Positions 24,275-31,916 of a stretch of DNA of 64,000 nucleotides are shown in pieces; the stretch's first letter is position 1; every line of letters starts with the position of its first letter. The notes below the pieces were generated by a model. That model was given only the letters and a program-made list of their open reading frames with translations, made no database searches and had not been told where the DNA came from. The translations under genes were made by a program, and so were the position numbers. The stretch covers positions 62,001-126,000 of the forward strand of contig NZ_JAIXCQ010000002.1 in assembly GCF_020297055.1 (NCBI RefSeq), written 5' to 3'. Origin of the DNA: Isoptericola luteus. Lineage in GTDB: Bacteria; Actinomycetota; Actinomycetes; Actinomycetales; Cellulomonadaceae.

Positions 24275-25090
24275 TCAGCGCTTCCACTCGTACGGCGTCG
24301 TCGTGGAGACCTTGACCAGCCCGGACCGCTCCAGGATCGGGCGGGAGAACTCCGTCGAGTCGGAGTGCATCAGCGTCTTGCCCGCCGCGAGCGCCGAGCG
24401 GGCACGCGCCGCGGTGAGGGCCCGGTAGATGCCGCGGCCGCGCCACTCGGGGCGGGTCGAGCCGCCCCACACGCCCGCGAACGGCGTGCCGGCGACGGGC
24501 TCCAGGCGGCCGGCACCGACGATCCGGCCGTCTGCCTCGGCGACCCACAGCTCCATCTGCGGGTCCAGCGCCTGACGGGCCAGGACCTGCTCCGCGTGGT
24601 GGGAGGTCTCGGGGTCGTCCCCGAACACCTCGTCGGACATCGCGGACATCGCCCGGACGTCCGCCTCGGCGGTGATCTGCCGCAGGGTGACATCGTCCGG
24701 CAGCGGCACGTCGACGGCGAGGCCCTCCGCCGGGCCGACCATGATCGACTCCGGGTCGTCGGGGACGAACCCGTGGTCCACCAGGGCGTCGTGGAGCCCC
24801 GGCGCGACGTCATGGCCGCGGGTCTTCCACTCGACGCGCGTGACGGCGTCGTCGGCCGCGAAGTGCACCATCGCGGAGGCGACGAAGCCGCGGATCGTCG
24901 CGGCGTCCGCTCCTCCGAGGTCCTGGTAGGTGACGAACCCCCGCCCGCCGGGGAAGGTCACGAGCCGCAGCGGTCCGAGGCGCACGACGTCGATGGCGCC
25001 CGGCGTCTCGGCATCCGTGCGCAGGTGGGTGTCGTAGGCGGCCAGGAGCCGGCCCGGGTCGGGGTCTCCGGCCGCAGCGGGGATGGTCAT
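24275..25090 (-). CDS. GNAT-family N-acetyltransferase
   Basis: A 271-residue protein. The C-terminal half carries the acetyl-CoA fold: LWVAEADGRIVGAGRLEPV (beta strand 4 region), then VWGGSTRPEWRGRGIYRALTAA, where RGRGIY is the pyrophosphate-binding motif A, and a last strand at MHSDSTEF. The N-terminal half is a second, diverged GNAT-like domain. Substrate unknown. The start is taken at ATG 25090; an in-frame ATG at 25108 would add six residues, and neither has a good ribosome site. The TetR gene upstream is in the same direction, 61 bp away, so the two may be co-transcribed. Confidence 0.85.
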   Translation of the reverse strand: MTIPAAAGDPDPGRLLAAYDTHLRTDAETPGAIDVVRLGPLRLVTFPGGRGFVTYQDLGGADAATIRGFVASAMVHFAADDAVTRVEWKTRGHDVAPGLHDALVDHGFVPDDPESIMVGPAEGLAVDVPLPDDVTLRQITAEADVRAMSAMSDEVFGDDPETSHHAEQVLARQALDPQMELWVAEADGRIVGAGRLEPVAGTPFAGVWGGSTRPEWRGRGIYRALTAARARSALAAGKTLMHSDSTEFSRPILERSGLVKVSTTTPYEWKR

Positions 25091-25151
25091 GTCGGTGCAC
25101 GCTGCCATCTCGGGATGCCGGTGACAACCGATTTCGCGGCGGCGCACGACG

Positions 25152-25904
25152 TCATCCGGGCGACCGGACGCCCGTCGCCTCCAGGCCGCGCCCCAGCACC
25201 TCGGCGACGTGCCGCACGGACGCCCGCGGCGCGTCGCGCCAGTCCTGGGCGGCGTGCTGCGGCAGCGCGGCGGCAAGCGGGTACCGCTCGGCGAGATCGC
25301 CGACGACGCGCCGGGTCGCGTCCGCGCGGGCAAGCCAGGCCCGGTCGTCGCCGGACGCCCCGGCGCGCGCGTAGGAGGCGCTCGTCTGCGCGGCCGCCCG
25401 GACCACCGCGTACAGCGCGGTGACGACGGCGGCCCTCGACTCCGGCCGGGCGTCCCAGCGCTCGAGGATTTCGAGCAGCCTCTCCAGCCAGTCCTGCTGG
25501 TTCGGCCCGCCCGCCGCGTCGGCCCAAGGCAGCTCCGCCAGCCAGGGGTGCCGTGCGTACAGGTCGAGCAGGTGCTCCCCCCACGTCGTCAGGTCGTCCG
25601 CCAGCGACGAGGCCCGGTCCGGCCACGGCGGCAGGGGGGACGCGTGGTCCTCGGCGAGGGCGAGCAGGTGCTCCTTGGTGCCGACGTACGGGTACAGCGC
25701 CATCGCGCTCAGGCCGAGCCGCGTCGCGACCGCGCGCGTCGACAGCCCGCCCAGCCCTTGGGCGTCGGCGACCTCGACCGCCGCGTCGAGCACCTCGTCG
25801 ACGGTCAGGCGCGGTCGTGGACCGCGTCGCGGTCCGGCCGGCTCCGCGCCGCGGTGGCGCCACAGGCGGCGCACGTGCGCGTCGACGGCGTCCTCTGCAC
25901 CCAT
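25152..25904 (-). CDS. TetR-family transcriptional regulator
   Basis: A 250-residue repressor. The helix-turn-helix lies around residues 33-80 (LTVDEVLDAAVEVADAQGL, then LSTRAVATRLGLSAMALYPYV with the usual GTKEHLLALA), preceded by a basic arm. The C-terminal region resembles TetR_C-type ligand domains. The chosen start is ATG at 25904, with GAGAGG nine bases ahead; ATG at 25913 is too close to that site. It is divergent from an alpha/beta hydrolase gene across a 61-bp gap with a strong palindrome, the classic layout for a repressor controlling itself and its neighbour. Confidence 0.9.
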   Translation of the reverse strand: MGAEDAVDAHVRRLWRHRGAEPAGPRRGPRPRLTVDEVLDAAVEVADAQGLGGLSTRAVATRLGLSAMALYPYVGTKEHLLALAEDHASPLPPWPDRASSLADDLTTWGEHLLDLYARHPWLAELPWADAAGGPNQQDWLERLLEILERWDARPESRAAVVTALYAVVRAAAQTSASYARAGASGDDRAWLARADATRRVVGDLAERYPLAAALPQHAAQDWRDAPRASVRHVAEVLGRGLEATGVRSPG

Positions 25905-25924
25905 GGCCACCATCCTCTCATCGT

Positions 25925-25941
25925 TATACACTGTATAGTGT
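25925..25941. promoter_or_regulatory. Probable TetR operator between divergent genes
   Basis: Two overlapping perfect inverted repeats: TATACA-C-TGTATA (25925-25937) and ACACT-N4-AGTGT (25928-25941). It is one of the few AT-rich stretches here and overlaps likely -10 sequences for both directions (TATACA on one strand, TATAGT on the other). Binding of the TetR protein would block both promoters. Confidence 0.75.
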
Positions 25942-25965
25942 TGTTTGACGCACACGGAGGAACCG

Positions 25966-27012
25966 ATGGCCCACGCACCGCTCACCCGGCACGACGACGC
26001 GCGACTCCATGACGGGTCGAGGATCGAGGTCACCGTCCGCGGCGACGGGCCCGCCCTCCTGCTGCCGGTCCGCACGACGCCGCTGCCCGGGCCGCAGGCC
26101 GACGCCACCCGCGCCTGGGGCGGCGACCCCGACGCAGGCAGCGCCCTGGCCACCCGTCTCGCCGACGCCGGGTTCCGGGTCGTCACGGCCGACTACGAAG
26201 GACACCTGGCGGAGCACCCCAAGCCCGCCACGCTCACCGCTGAGGCCGTCACGGCCGACCTGCTCGCCGTCGCCGACGTCGCCGGCGCGGAGCGGTTCGC
26301 CTGGTACGGCTACTCGTGGCTCGCCCTCGCCGGGCTCCAGCTCGCGCTGCGCACCGACCGCATCACCGCGCTGGCCATGGGCGGGTTCCCGCCGCTCGAG
26401 GGACCGTACGAGGCGATGCTCGCCGTCACCCGCGCGGCCCATGCCCGCTCGACGGCCCAGCCGACCGAGCCGCCCGACGACGACCGGGCGGGGGAGGTCG
26501 AGCCCGGCGACTGGGACGCCGCCGCGGCCCCGCAGGACCCGGCGCTGACCCGCCAGTACCTCACCCTGTACGAGTCGCTGGCCGGGTTCGACGACCACGT
26601 CTCCCTCACCCTCGACGCGCCCCGCCTGGTGCTCGTGGGCGCGGACGACGACATCACCTACGGCCCTGCCTGGGGCGACGTCGACGTGGTCATCGCCGGC
26701 GCCGTCGTGCGCCACCGGGCGGAGCTCGAGTCCCACGGGTGGGAGGTGGCGGTGCTGCCGGGCATGGACCACATGGCCGCGATGCACGCGAGCGCCGTGC
26801 TGCCCGTCCTCGAGCCCTGGCTGTCGCCGCCCTGCGCCCCGAAGACCGGCCGGAGGGACGCTAGGGACGCGGCTCCGCACGCAACGCGGCGTCCGACCAC
26901 AGCGCCGCGCCCGCATGACCCGCCAGGAGCTTCGGGTAGTAGGTCCACGCGAACCAGGGGGCGCACGCCGACGGGCCGAGCAGCCCGTCGAGCACGATCC
27001 CGACCGCGGTGA
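25966..27012 (+). CDS. Alpha/beta hydrolase with an unusual C-terminal extension
   Basis: A 348-residue hydrolase. The nucleophile elbow is GYSWLA (Ser about residue 117), the acid is in LVLVGADDDI, and the catalytic His is in GMDHMAAMH. The fold ends normally near LEPWLS (residue about 286). The last 60 residues are Arg/Pro-rich and read antisense to the 3' end of the next gene, with which this frame overlaps by 152 bp; they are probably not conserved and suggest loss of the original stop. ATG at 25966 with GGAGG ahead. It is divergent from the TetR gene and probably repressed by it. Natural substrate unknown; esterase or haloalkane-type activity is possible. Confidence 0.8.
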   Translation: MAHAPLTRHDDARLHDGSRIEVTVRGDGPALLLPVRTTPLPGPQADATRAWGGDPDAGSALATRLADAGFRVVTADYEGHLAEHPKPATLTAEAVTADLLAVADVAGAERFAWYGYSWLALAGLQLALRTDRITALAMGGFPPLEGPYEAMLAVTRAAHARSTAQPTEPPDDDRAGEVEPGDWDAAAAPQDPALTRQYLTLYESLAGFDDHVSLTLDAPRLVLVGADDDITYGPAWGDVDVVIAGAVVRHRAELESHGWEVAVLPGMDHMAAMHASAVLPVLEPWLSPPCAPKTGRRDARDAAPHATRRPTTAPRPHDPPGASGSRSTRTRGRTPTGRAARRARSRPR

Positions 27013-27508
27013 GGGCCAGCCCGACGGGCCGCCGGTGGGCGCCGGAGCGCCGCACGACGACGGTCGCGGCCACGAGGTACGCGTAGTGGGCGGCGGCCCA
27101 CGCAGGGCCAGGCACCCGGCGTCCACCCGCCCCGGCGTCCAGCCACGCCACGACGGCGGGGTGCACGTGGAGGGCGGCGAACGCCAGGTGAGCAGTCTCG
27201 GACTGTCCCGGCCGCTCGTACCATCGCGCGCAGGCCAGGGTGTTGTTGACATAGACGCCCCCGGCGAGGTCCGTCGCCAGCAGGGAGGCGACGGCCGCCC
27301 GCCGCCGGTCGCCACCACGCCGCCGGGCGACCACCGGCGCGACGGCGGCTCCCACGACGGTCGACGCCAGTGTCAGCGCATGGTTGACGGGCGTCGCCTC
27401 GGGACCGACGAACTCGAGCCATGCCCGGCGCAGCCGGGCGTCGAACCCGGTCCGGCGCAGCCGGGCGTCGAACCCGGTCCGGCGCAGCCGGGCGGGCACC
27501 CCGCTCAT
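26861..27508 (-). CDS. Integral membrane protein, unknown function
   Basis: A 215-residue protein with a basic N-terminus containing a repeated RLRRTGFDA block, then about four membrane segments (HALTLASTVVGAAVAPVVA, ASLLATDLAGGVYVNNTLA, AAAHYAYLVAATVVVRR and VGLALTAVGIVLDGLLG). Several buried Trp, Tyr and His residues are present, but no known catalytic motif. ATG at 27508 overlaps the stop of the membrane protein upstream (ATGA), so the two are co-translated. Its 3' end overlaps the hydrolase tail on the other strand. I do not recognise the family. Confidence 0.65.
   Translation of the reverse strand: MSGVPARLRRTGFDARLRRTGFDARLRRAWLEFVGPEATPVNHALTLASTVVGAAVAPVVARRRGGDRRRAAVASLLATDLAGGVYVNNTLACARWYERPGQSETAHLAFAALHVHPAVVAWLDAGAGGRRVPGPAWAAAHYAYLVAATVVVRRSGAHRRPVGLALTAVGIVLDGLLGPSACAPWFAWTYYPKLLAGHAGAALWSDAALRAEPRP
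27425..27494 (-). repeat. In-frame 27-bp tandem repeat, about 2.6 copies
   Basis: Units at 27425-27451 and 27452-27478 are identical; a partial third runs to 27494. Each encodes nine residues, RLRRTGFDA, in the cytoplasmic N-terminus of the membrane protein. Identity at DNA level points to recent duplication. Confidence 0.92.
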
Positions 27509-27891
27509 CGTGGGCCTCCGGCCGTCGGCGACCCGCCCGGCGCGGAGTTCAGCGGCATCGCGTACTCCGAGACGAATATCCAGGCCGCGAAGGTCGCGAC
27601 CCCCGCGTCGAACGCCACGAGCGAGCGGTCCCACCGGCGCCCGCGGCCGAGACACGCCCTCGTCACGGCGAGACCGCCGAGGAGGTTCGCCGCGCCCCAC
27701 GCCAGGTTGACGAGCGGGCCCGAGTCCCTGCCCTTGAGCGGTGTCAGGTGCACCCTGCCGGTGACGGCAGAGGCGAGGTGCGGGGCGCTGTTGCCCACCA
27801 GCAGGCCGCCGACGAAGGCCCCTACCGCGCCCCGGCGCGGCAGGCGGCCGGCCGTGCGCGAGGCGGCGGCGAGCGGTCGCTGTCGAGGCAT
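27505..27891 (-). CDS. Small membrane protein, unknown function
   Basis: A 128-residue protein with about three hydrophobic segments (GAVGAFVGGLLVGNSAPHLA, PLVNLAWGAANLLGGLAV, VATFAAWIFVSEYAM). The NSAPHL and HLTPLKGRDSGPLVNLAWG stretches look conserved-family-like, but no function is known to me. The chosen start is ATG at 27891; the frame stays open upstream to 28032, but that part is Arg-rich and overlaps the broken SRPBCC gene. Its stop overlaps the start of the next membrane-protein gene. Confidence 0.65.
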   Translation of the reverse strand: MPRQRPLAAASRTAGRLPRRGAVGAFVGGLLVGNSAPHLASAVTGRVHLTPLKGRDSGPLVNLAWGAANLLGGLAVTRACLGRGRRWDRSLVAFDAGVATFAAWIFVSEYAMPLNSAPGGSPTAGGPR

Positions 27892-27980
27892 GTCGACCAC
27901 GGTGGCAGCCACGGCCGATCGGAGCAAGAGCGCCCGCCGGACGCGACGGGCCCGCGCGCCGACGCCCGTCCGCATCCCGG

Positions 27981-28246
27981 CTACGACGAGGGCGCGGATC
28001 CGTGCGACGCCTCCAGCGACGCGGCGAGCCAACGGTTCCGGTGCGCAGCAGGCGGGACATGTACGCCGTCAGGAACACCCGGTCGACGCCCGCGCCCAGC
28101 AGCCCGCACGGGGACGCGAAGTCGACCTCGTCGGTCATCAGCGTCCCGCCGTCCACGGGCTCGAACCGGTGCTCGTGCCGCCATGCGCCGCGACGACCGT
28201 GGTCAGTAGGATCGCCGGCGCCCGCGCCGCCGCCAGGGGCTCGGAT
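27981..28246 (-). pseudogene. Truncated, frameshifted SRPBCC (polyketide cyclase-like) gene remnant
   Basis: Translation in one frame gives RHEHRFEPVDGGTLMTDEV and then SPCGLLGAGVDRVFLTAYMS, the C-terminal half of an SRPBCC lipid-binding-fold protein. Near 28045 the frame must shift by one base to continue with HRNRWLAASLEA and stop at 27981, the usual end of such proteins. Restoring a single C in CTGCTGCGCAC repairs it. The first ~80 residues of the fold are absent: the reading frame meets a stop at 28247 next to the immunity-protein gene. So it is broken twice, by 5' truncation and by a frameshift (or a sequencing error at the latter). Confidence 0.7.
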
Positions 28247-28282
28247 TCACCGGGGAACGAACCTGCCGCGTCGGCGTGGCGC

Positions 28283-28831
28283 TCAGGACCGCGCGACATC
28301 GTCCTGGATCTGGCGGATGACGGAGCCGAGGATCCCCCGCGACAGCAGGCCCTCACCGAGCGGCCCGGAGGGGTCGGCGCCCAGCGGCGGGAGCTCGCGC
28401 AGCAGCGAACGCTCCTGGGTGGTGAGCCGGGCCAGCTGCCAGCGGACCTCCTCCGCCACCTTCTCCGGTCGGTCCGGGTGCGCGAGGGAGACCGCCTTGG
28501 CCGCGTACGCCGCCGCTCCCAGCGCATGGGCACCCATGTGGGCGACCGCCGCGGCCTGGCCCACGGCCCGGGCAGCGGCGGCGCCCGCCGGGCTCGCGGC
28601 CGCGCTCGCCGCCTTCGCCGCGCCGAGCCGCTTGCTGATCTCCTCGGCAGCGGTGCTCTGCCCGGTGCTGTAGGCGCGCGTGCGGGCCAGCGCGTCCCGG
28701 ACCTGTTCACCGGCCGCCGGGTCGGCATCGGGATCGGCGTCGAACAGCGGCAGCACACGTTCCGCACAGTCCGCCGCCCACCGCGCGAGGACGCGCCGGC
28801 TGGGGTCGCTGAGAGTCTGCTTCGATGCCAC
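28283..28831 (-). CDS. Imm5-like putative immunity protein
   Basis: A 182-residue all-helical, Ala-rich protein. The pattern LARWAADCAERVLPLFD near the N-terminus, a central AAARAVGQAAAVAHMGAHAL and AAYAAKAV, then EVRWQL, matches what I remember of the Imm5 family, predicted by association with polymorphic toxins and of unknown mechanism. No toxin or secretion gene lies nearby, so it is an orphan here. GTG at 28831 gives VASKQTLS; an in-frame ATG at 28861 would add ten residues. Its stop lies 37 bp from the SRPBCC remnant. Confidence 0.65.
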   Translation of the reverse strand: MASKQTLSDPSRRVLARWAADCAERVLPLFDADPDADPAAGEQVRDALARTRAYSTGQSTAAEEISKRLGAAKAASAAASPAGAAAARAVGQAAAVAHMGAHALGAAAYAAKAVSLAHPDRPEKVAEEVRWQLARLTTQERSLLRELPPLGADPSGPLGEGLLSRGILGSVIRQIQDDVARS

Positions 28832-28896
28832 GCCCCGATCGTGCCATGCGCGCGGCGCCACACCTCGCCGACATCACGGAGCGCGGCGCCGCGAGG

Positions 28897-29058
28897 TCAG
28901 GCCTCGGCCTTCTTCGCAGCCGTGGCGGCCGTGGCAGCCGTGGCGGCCAGGGTGAGTCCGGCCAGCTTCATGGCGGCCGGCCAGGCGACCATGGTCAGCC
29001 CCAGCGCGATCGGCCACGCGATGACGAACTGCAGCGGCCGGCCGGCCAGCCGCTCCAT
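28897..29058 (-). CDS. Possible 53-residue membrane peptide
   Basis: The frame from ATG 29058 gives MERLAGRPLQFVIAWPIALG, a hydrophobic stretch, and an Ala-Thr repeat ending in KKAEA. One or two membrane segments are plausible. The frame is open up to 29163 but the extra part is not hydrophobic. I see no homology; the compositional bias (Ala-Thr repeats) and lack of a clear ribosome site keep confidence low. Confidence 0.35.
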   Translation of the reverse strand: MERLAGRPLQFVIAWPIALGLTMVAWPAAMKLAGLTLAATAATAATAAKKAEA

Positions 29059-29166
29059 GCTGAAGCCGCCGCGCGCCGACGCCCGCAAGGGTCGGGCGTC
29101 ACCGTCCGCTGGTGTGAGGGGATAGGCCGTGAACTGGTGGAACGCGTCGCCCCGGGGAGCCACCAG

Positions 29167-29316
29167 GGATCAGCGCGGCAGTTCGTGATCAGTGCGGCAG
29201 GTCGAAAAGCCCCCCAGAAAAACAACAACCCCCCCGGAACGAAAAGGGGCGGGGAGGTGGGTGACCGGGGCGGCAGTTCGACCTGCCGCACTGATCACGA
29301 ACTGCCGCGCTGATCC
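29167..29316. repeat. 150-bp element with perfect 40-bp terminal inverted repeats
   Basis: Arms 29167-29206 and 29277-29316 are exact reverse complements over 40 bp, separated by 70 bp. Each arm is itself two copies of a 19-bp unit (TGATCAGYGCGGCAGKTCG with one base missing at the outer end). The spacer has an A-rich and C/G-run mix unlike coding DNA here (CAGAAAAACAACAAC; GAACGAAAAGGGGCGGGG) and a further CGGCAGTTCG. No reading frame, no clear target-site duplication. Possible roles: MITE-like transposable element, site for a DNA-binding protein, or terminator for ychF, whose stop is 60 bp away. Confidence 0.9.
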
Positions 29317-29375
29317 TTCAGGGTGGCGAGCAGCCGTACCCGTGCGATCGCCCGCTCCGGTGGTATCCGGCGGAG

Positions 29376-30461
29376 CTACACGTTGAAGCGGAACTCCACG
29401 ACGTCGCCGTCCTGCATGACGTAGTCCTTGCCCTCGACCCGCGCCTTGCCGGCGGCACGAGCGGCCTGCACGGAGCCCGCCTCGATGAGGTCGTCGAAGG
29501 AGATGACCTCCGCCTTGATGAAGCCACGCTCGAAGTCGGTGTGGATGACGCCCGCGGCCTGCGGAGCGGTCCAGCCCTTGCGGATCGTCCAGGCGCGCGA
29601 CTCCTTCGGGCCCGCCGTGAGGTAGGTCTGCAGGCCCAGGGTGTGGAACCCGACGCGGGCGAGCTGGTCCAGCCCGGCCTCGGTCTGGCCCGAGTCCGCG
29701 AGCATCTCGCGCGCGTCGTCCGGCTCCAGCTCGACGAGCTCGGCCTCGAACTTCGCGTCCAGGAACACGGCATCGGCCGGGGCGACCAGGTCGCGCAGGC
29801 GCTGCTGCATGCCCGCGTCGGCGAGCCCGGCGTCGTCGGTGTTGAAGACGTAGATGAACGGCTTGGCCGTCAGGAGCTGCAGCGACGCGACGTCGGCGAG
29901 CTCGAGGCCCGCGGCCTTCGCGCCCTGGAAGAGGGTGGTGCCCTCCTCGAGGATCTTCTGCGCGGTGGAGGCGGCGGCGAACAGAGCCGGGTCGCCCCGC
30001 TTGATCTTGACCTCCTTCTCCATCCGCGGCAACGCCTTCTCGAGCGTCTGGAGGTCGGCGAGGATCAGCTCCGTCGCGATCGTCTCCATGTCGCCCTCGG
30101 CGTCCACCGAGCCCTCGACGCGGACGACGTCGCCGTCGTCGAACACGCGCGTGACCTGGCAGATCGCATCCGCCTCGCGGATGTTCGCGAGGAACTTGTT
30201 GCCGAGGCCCTCGCCCTCGGAGGCGCCCTTGACGATGCCCGCGATGTCGACGAACGACACGGTCGCGGGCAGGGTCCGCTCGCTGCCGAAGACCTCGGCG
30301 AGCTGGTCCAGCCGCGGGTCCGGGAGCGGGACCACGCCGACGTTGGGCTCGATCGTCGCGAACGGGTAGTTCGCCGCGAGCACCTGGTTGCGGGTCAGGG
30401 CGTTGAACAGGGTGGACTTGCCGACGTTGGGCAGGCCGACGATGCCGATGGTGAGTGCCAC
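29376..30461 (-). CDS. ychF: Ribosome-associated ATPase/GTPase YchF (OLA1 family)
   Basis: A 361-residue Obg-superfamily protein; OLA1/YchF proteins bind ATP and 70S ribosomes and respond to oxidative stress. G1 is GLPNVGKST (residues 8-16), G3 is DIAGIVKGASEGEGLGNKFL, the G4 position reads FNTDD rather than NKxD as expected for this ATP-preferring family, and a coiled-coil insert lies in the middle. The C-terminal TGS domain ends with the invariant DGDVVEFRFNV. GTG start at 30461. The length is exactly that of the family. Confidence 0.96.
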   Translation of the reverse strand: MALTIGIVGLPNVGKSTLFNALTRNQVLAANYPFATIEPNVGVVPLPDPRLDQLAEVFGSERTLPATVSFVDIAGIVKGASEGEGLGNKFLANIREADAICQVTRVFDDGDVVRVEGSVDAEGDMETIATELILADLQTLEKALPRMEKEVKIKRGDPALFAAASTAQKILEEGTTLFQGAKAAGLELADVASLQLLTAKPFIYVFNTDDAGLADAGMQQRLRDLVAPADAVFLDAKFEAELVELEPDDAREMLADSGQTEAGLDQLARVGFHTLGLQTYLTAGPKESRAWTIRKGWTAPQAAGVIHTDFERGFIKAEVISFDDLIEAGSVQAARAAGKARVEGKDYVMQDGDVVEFRFNV

Positions 30462-30506
30462 GCCCGGAAGTCTACGTGCCGGGGCACGGACCCCCGCGCC
30501 CGCCAC

Positions 30507-31055
30507 CTACCGCACGTGCGCGGCGATCTGCCGCGCGCACTCCCCCGCGTCGGCGGTGCCCGAGTCCACCTCGACGTCGTACCGCACTCCCCGGTGCACG
30601 ACGTCGGCCTGCAGCGCCGCCATCCCCGCCGCACGATCACCCCGCGCCGCCTCGCGGGCCGCGGCCACGGCAGGGTCGCACCGGATCCCCACCCAGAGCA
30701 CGTCCAACCCGTCGAGCACGGCCGTCCACCGGTCCTGGGAGCGCACGCCGCCGAGGAAGACGTCGTCGACCACCACCGGCGCTCCGGCTCGTGCCGTCGC
30801 GGCGACACCGGCCCGCCACGCCGCCTCCAGCGCCGTGAACACCGGACCGACGCTCACGCCACCGTCCGCACCGACGTCCAGCCCCTCCTCGCCGTCCTGC
30901 AGGCTGGCGGGCATCGCGTCGACGAAGTCGTCGATGCTGAAGGCGAGCCACGGCCGGGGAAGCAGGTCCTGCAGCCGTCGCGCGATCGTGGTCTTGCCGG
31001 AGCTGGATCCGCCGTTGAGCACGATCAGGTCGGTGGACGTGAGGCCGGAGGTCAT
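30507..31055 (-). CDS. Chloramphenicol phosphotransferase-like kinase
   Basis: A 182-residue P-loop protein. Walker A is GGSSSGKTT (about residues 15-23), followed by [21 protein letters not shown] as in CPT proteins, with Asp residues at the position of the catalytic Asp37 of the Streptomyces enzyme. [10 protein letters not shown] supplies a Walker-B-like strand and a later [19 protein letters not shown] the LID Arg residues. CPT inactivates chloramphenicol by 3'-O-phosphorylation in a producer; most homologues are untested, so substrate is open. ATG at 31055. Its neighbours do not suggest antibiotic synthesis. Confidence 0.8.
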   Translation of the reverse strand: MTSGLTSTDLIVLNGGSSSGKTTIARRLQDLLPRPWLAFSIDDFVDAMPASLQDGEEGLDVGADGGVSVGPVFTALEAAWRAGVAATARAGAPVVVDDVFLGGVRSQDRWTAVLDGLDVLWVGIRCDPAVAAAREAARGDRAAGMAALQADVVHRGVRYDVEVDSGTADAGECARQIAAHVR

Positions 31056-31097
31056 GGCGTCACCGTAGGGACGGGCGGCAGCACGCGACCAGCGCAT

Positions 31098-31898
31098 TCA
31101 CCCGCGCACCCCCGACGCGCGACCGCCGCGCGCGACGAACGTGTCCAGGTCGCGCTCGGCGAACCGCAGGTGCTCCCAGTGCTCGCGCACGATGACGCCG
31201 AGGCAGCGCCACACCGGCGACGTCATCCCCGAAGGCGCCCACGGCGGCAGTCGGGGCGCGTCCGCCATGACGTCCGTGCCCGCCAGGTCGTCGTAGGCGG
31301 CGAACACCTGGGAGACCCGGTCGGCGTGGGCCGCACGGACCTCCTCCCACGACGGCTCGGCCGTCAGGTCGACGCCGAACCGCCCCACCTCCGGCTCGTA
31401 CTCGGTGAACGGCAGCCCTGCGTACCAGAACGCGTCGTCGACGCCCCGCAGCCCGTACCGCACCCACCCGTCGACGGCGAGCACGAGGTGGCGCAGCGTC
31501 TGGGCGGTCGACCACTCGCCGTCGACGGAGACGTCGACCGCACCCGGCCCGAGCGCAGCCGCCCGCTCCAGGTGTGCCTCCCAGCGGCGCAGCGCCTGCT
31601 CCAGCGAGGCCCGCTGCTCGGCGAGATCCTGCGAGCGCGACTGCTCCCGGCCCGGCGACCGGCGGTCCAGCTCGGCCTCGATCAGCGGCTCGACCTGCAC
31701 CCCGTTGACGCGCAGGCCGGAGATCGCCCCGTCGATGTCGGCCTCCGTGAGGTCGACGCCGCGCATCCGGGCGCCCGGCAGGAAGCTCTGGTCGATCCGC
31801 ACCGCGTCGAGCTTCACCAGCCGGAAGCTGGCGCCGGTCATGTCCGCCTCGTCGACCTGGACGCCCCGCAGGTCGTCGTCGGGCCCGAACCTCGTCAT
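31098..31898 (-). CDS. Pentapeptide-repeat / DinB-like fusion protein
   Basis: A 266-residue protein. Residues 1 to about 60 form pentapeptide-type repeats (LRGVQVDEADMTGASFRLVK, then FLPGARMRGVDLTEADIDGA) that can fold as a short right-handed beta-helix. From about residue 90 a four-helix DinB-like domain starts with LEQALRRWEAHLERAAAL; the first metal His is in TLRHLVLAVDGW and others in IVREHWEHLRFAERDL. DinB-type proteins often act as thiol-dependent (bacillithiol or mycothiol) S-transferases, which would fit a mycothiol producer, but this is inference. ATG at 31898. Confidence 0.8.
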   Translation of the reverse strand: MTRFGPDDDLRGVQVDEADMTGASFRLVKLDAVRIDQSFLPGARMRGVDLTEADIDGAISGLRVNGVQVEPLIEAELDRRSPGREQSRSQDLAEQRASLEQALRRWEAHLERAAALGPGAVDVSVDGEWSTAQTLRHLVLAVDGWVRYGLRGVDDAFWYAGLPFTEYEPEVGRFGVDLTAEPSWEEVRAAHADRVSQVFAAYDDLAGTDVMADAPRLPPWAPSGMTSPVWRCLGVIVREHWEHLRFAERDLDTFVARGGRASGVRG

Positions 31899-31916
31899 GC
31901 CGGCGACGTTAGGGCC

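Noticed and set aside
29167-29316. Possible tRNA or simple ychF terminator only
   Set aside because: No cloverleaf or CCA end. The arms are far longer than a terminator needs and the 70-bp spacer is too long for a normal loop, so it is listed as a repeat element instead.
30507-31055. Chloramphenicol resistance determinant
   Set aside because: The CPT-like fold is shared by many proteins of unknown substrate and the context does not indicate antibiotic production.
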